A DNA stretch of 64,000 nt from assembly GCF_016919385.1 (NCBI RefSeq), contig NZ_CP070351.1:1860001-1924000 (forward strand), read 5' to 3'. A program made the translations under genes and the position numbers. Every line of letters begins with the position of its first letter. Positions within the stretch are counted from its first letter, which is position 1. A model generated the notes under the pieces. That model worked only from the letters and a program-made list of their open reading frames with translations, was not told the DNA's origin and ran no database searches. The DNA comes from Gordonia sp. PDNC005. GTDB taxonomy: Bacteria > Actinomycetota > Actinomycetes > Mycobacteriales > Mycobacteriaceae. Shown here one piece after another: positions 62,293-64,000 of the stretch.

Positions 62293-64000
62293 CCACCCCG
62301 ACCACTGCCGAGGCGTTCAGCGCCCCCGACATCACCGACGCGATCCGACTCGACTGCGATGTGCTCGTGGTCGGTGGCGGCACGGCGGGTTCGATGGCGG
62401 CGCTCACTGCGGCGGAGAACGGCGCACAAGTCCTGCTGCTGGAGAAGGCGCACGTCCGTCACTCGGGAGCACTCGCCATGGGCATGGACGGCGTCAACAA
62501 CGCGGTGATCCCGGGCAAGGCCACACCCGAGGACTACGTCGCCGAGATCACCCGCGCCAACGACGGGATCGTGGATCAGAAGACTGTCTATCAGACGGCG
62601 ACGCGGGGCTTCGGCATGATCTCGCGGCTCGAACGGTACGGCGTGAAGTTCGAGAAGGACGAGTACGGCGAGTATGCGGTGCGCCGAGTGCACAGGTCCG
62701 GGTCATACGTGCTGCCCATGCCGGAAGGACGCGACGTCAAGAAGGTTCTCTACCGGGTGCTCCGACGACGAGACATGCGCGAGAAGATCACCATCGAGAA
62801 TCGCCTGATGCCTGTACGAGTCCTCACCGAGAACGGACGCGCCATCGGCGCCGTGGCTCTGCACACGCGGACCGGTGAGTTCTACGTGATCGCCGCGAAG
62901 TCGGTGATCCTTGCAACCGGCCCGTGCGGTCGGCTCGGCCTCCCCGCATCGGGATACCTGTACGGGACCTACGAGAACCCGACAAACGCAGGCGACGGCT
63001 ACTCGATGGCGTACCACGCGGGCGCCGAACTCAGCGGGATCGAGTGCTTCCAGATCAATCCCCTGATCAAGGACTACAACGGGCCGGCCTGCGCCTATGT
63101 CGCCAACCCGTTCGGCGGCTACCAGGTGAACGCTGACGGTGATCGGTTCGTCGACTCCGACTACTGGTCGGGCGACATGATGACCGAGGTGGTCCGTGAG
63201 ATCGACTCCGCGCGCGGACCGATCTATCTCAAGGTGTCTCATCTGCCCACGGAGACGATCAACACGCTCGAATCGATTCTGCACACCACCGAACGGCCGA
63301 CTCGCGGCACGTTCCACGCCAACCGCGGTCACAGCTATCACACGCATGACATCGAGATGCACGTCTCCGAGATCGGGTTGTGCAGCGGACACTCGGCGTC
63401 TGGTGTGTGGGTCGATGAGAACGGTGCGACCTCGGTCGACGGGCTCTACGCGGCGGGCGACCTCGCATGCGTCCCGCACAACTATATGATCGGCGCCTTC
63501 GTGTTCGGCGAGCTCACCGGCCGCCACGCCAGTGAGCGGGCCAAGGACGTCGAGGCGCCCGCCGAACTTCCTGCAGGGCAGATCGCGGACGCTCACGAAC
63601 TGATCTACCGGCCGCTGCGGAATCCGGACGGTCCCCCGCAGCCGCAGGTGGAGTACAAGCTTCGCCGGTTCGTCAACGACTACGTCGCTCCGCCCAAGAC
63701 GTCGAACAAGCTCGGAATCGCCATCGAGACGTTCGAACGCATGAAGAGCGAGATCGCGGAGATGGGGGCTCGGACACCCCATGAGTTGATGCGCTGCGCG
63801 GAGGTCACGTTCATCCGCGACTGCGCCGAGTTCGCGGCCCGGAGTTCGCTGACGCGCACCGAGAGCCGGTGGGGCCTCTATCACCAGCGCGACGACCTGA
63901 CGGAACGTGACGACGCCGCGTGGGGCTACCACTTGAACCTGCGGAAGTCTCCGACGGGTGAGATGGAGTTCCTCGGGCGTCCCGTCGCCCCGTATCTGGT
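62289..64000 (+). CDS. AprA/SdhA-like FAD-dependent flavoprotein (partial)
   Basis: The visible 570 residues form the N-terminal part of a fumarate reductase/succinate dehydrogenase/APS-reductase-like flavoprotein; the end lies outside the window. FAD site: DVLVVGGGTAGSMAALTAAE and the acidic residue LLLEKAHVRHSGA; second FAD segment DGLYAAGDLACVPHNYM. With the 2[4Fe-4S] ferredoxin gene in the same gene run this resembles an AprAB pair. The substrate may be linked to the imported anion. ATG 62289 overlaps the ATPase stop. The exact reaction is not determined by what is visible. Confidence 0.88.
   Translation, partial: MTTPTTAEAFSAPDITDAIRLDCDVLVVGGGTAGSMAALTAAENGAQVLLLEKAHVRHSGALAMGMDGVNNAVIPGKATPEDYVAEITRANDGIVDQKTVYQTATRGFGMISRLERYGVKFEKDEYGEYAVRRVHRSGSYVLPMPEGRDVKKVLYRVLRRRDMREKITIENRLMPVRVLTENGRAIGAVALHTRTGEFYVIAAKSVILATGPCGRLGLPASGYLYGTYENPTNAGDGYSMAYHAGAELSGIECFQINPLIKDYNGPACAYVANPFGGYQVNADGDRFVDSDYWSGDMMTEVVREIDSARGPIYLKVSHLPTETINTLESILHTTERPTRGTFHANRGHSYHTHDIEMHVSEIGLCSGHSASGVWVDENGATSVDGLYAAGDLACVPHNYMIGAFVFGELTGRHASERAKDVEAPAELPAGQIADAHELIYRPLRNPDGPPQPQVEYKLRRFVNDYVAPPKTSNKLGIAIETFERMKSEIAEMGARTPHELMRCAEVTFIRDCAEFAARSSLTRTESRWGLYHQRDDLTERDDAAWGYHLNLRKSPTGEMEFLGRPVAPYL

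Noticed and set aside
62703..63932. 409-residue minus-strand frame opposite the flavoprotein
   Set aside because: The plus-strand frame has FAD motifs and operon coupling; the minus frame has none.

Overview
The window reads as chromosomal DNA from a high-GC, mycolic-acid-type actinobacterium. Gordonia or a close relative is my best guess; this is inference from gene content, since no rRNA is present. A large part is colinear with the Mycobacterium tuberculosis stretch Rv1821 to Rv1854c, read in the opposite direction: secA2, pgsA2, gcvH, garA, ftsR (Rv1828), the Rv1829 nuclease, the Rv1830 MerR gene and gcvP on the minus strand (38.8 down to 26.9 kb), then glcB, two CNNM/CBS proteins, guaB1, an M56 peptidase, blaI and the type II NADH dehydrogenase on the plus strand (18.9 down to 6.1 kb). 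Genes that break this order are accessory: a BCCT carrier and a PaaI-like thioesterase (7.9-10.2 kb), an SDR plus APC permease pair (30.1-32.4 kb), and a sulfone/sulfonate gene cluster (21.1-26.9 kb).

Layout. 1-4.9 kb: recB (cut by the window edge) and recC, minus strand. 4.9-7.6 kb: thioesterase, GNAT acetyltransferase, NDH-2. 10.3-20.2 kb: regulator/protease pair, purine salvage (guaB1), CNNM proteins, malate synthase G and a membrane-anchored binding protein. 21.0-26.9 kb: sfnG, two flavin monooxygenases of the DszC/SfnB type, ssuD, a flavin reductase and a small unknown protein; together these should release sulfite from dimethylsulfone and alkanesulfonates. 26.9-30.0 kb: gcvP under a tandem glycine riboswitch. 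32.6-38.8 kb: the conserved regulatory and secretion block. 38.9-50.1 kb: META lipoprotein, PPK2, pyruvyl transferase-like protein, DUF503, two MFS carriers, VOC protein, Tex, a CoA transferase and a zinc dehydrogenase. 50.0-53.3 kb: a GntR/ABC-ATPase pair divergent from leuA, which has a leucine-rich leader peptide and attenuator-like hairpin. 53.3-58.1 kb: MarR/MFS pair, a repeat-rich gap, a GST-like reductase, an unknown protein and a VanY-type peptidase.

58.3-64.0 kb holds the most unusual unit: a GntR-UTRA regulator, a 2[4Fe-4S] ferredoxin, an ABC importer of the sulfonate/nitrate/taurine type and an AprA/SdhA-like flavoprotein that runs off the window. Most of its genes are joined by 4-nt start/stop overlaps. 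The binding protein carries an extra NosL-like C-terminal domain, and the ATPase gene contains an apparent single-base deletion before its Walker A motif.

The non-coding signals of most interest are two dispersed repeat families in the convergent gaps at 7.6 and 55.4 kb, a short Cys/Arg upstream ORF and a palindrome before sfnG, a GntR-type operator between divergent promoters at leuA, and a set of starts placed exactly 7 nt after a TANNNT hexamer, which indicates leaderless transcripts. No insertion sequence, CRISPR array, prophage, tRNA or rRNA was recognised.
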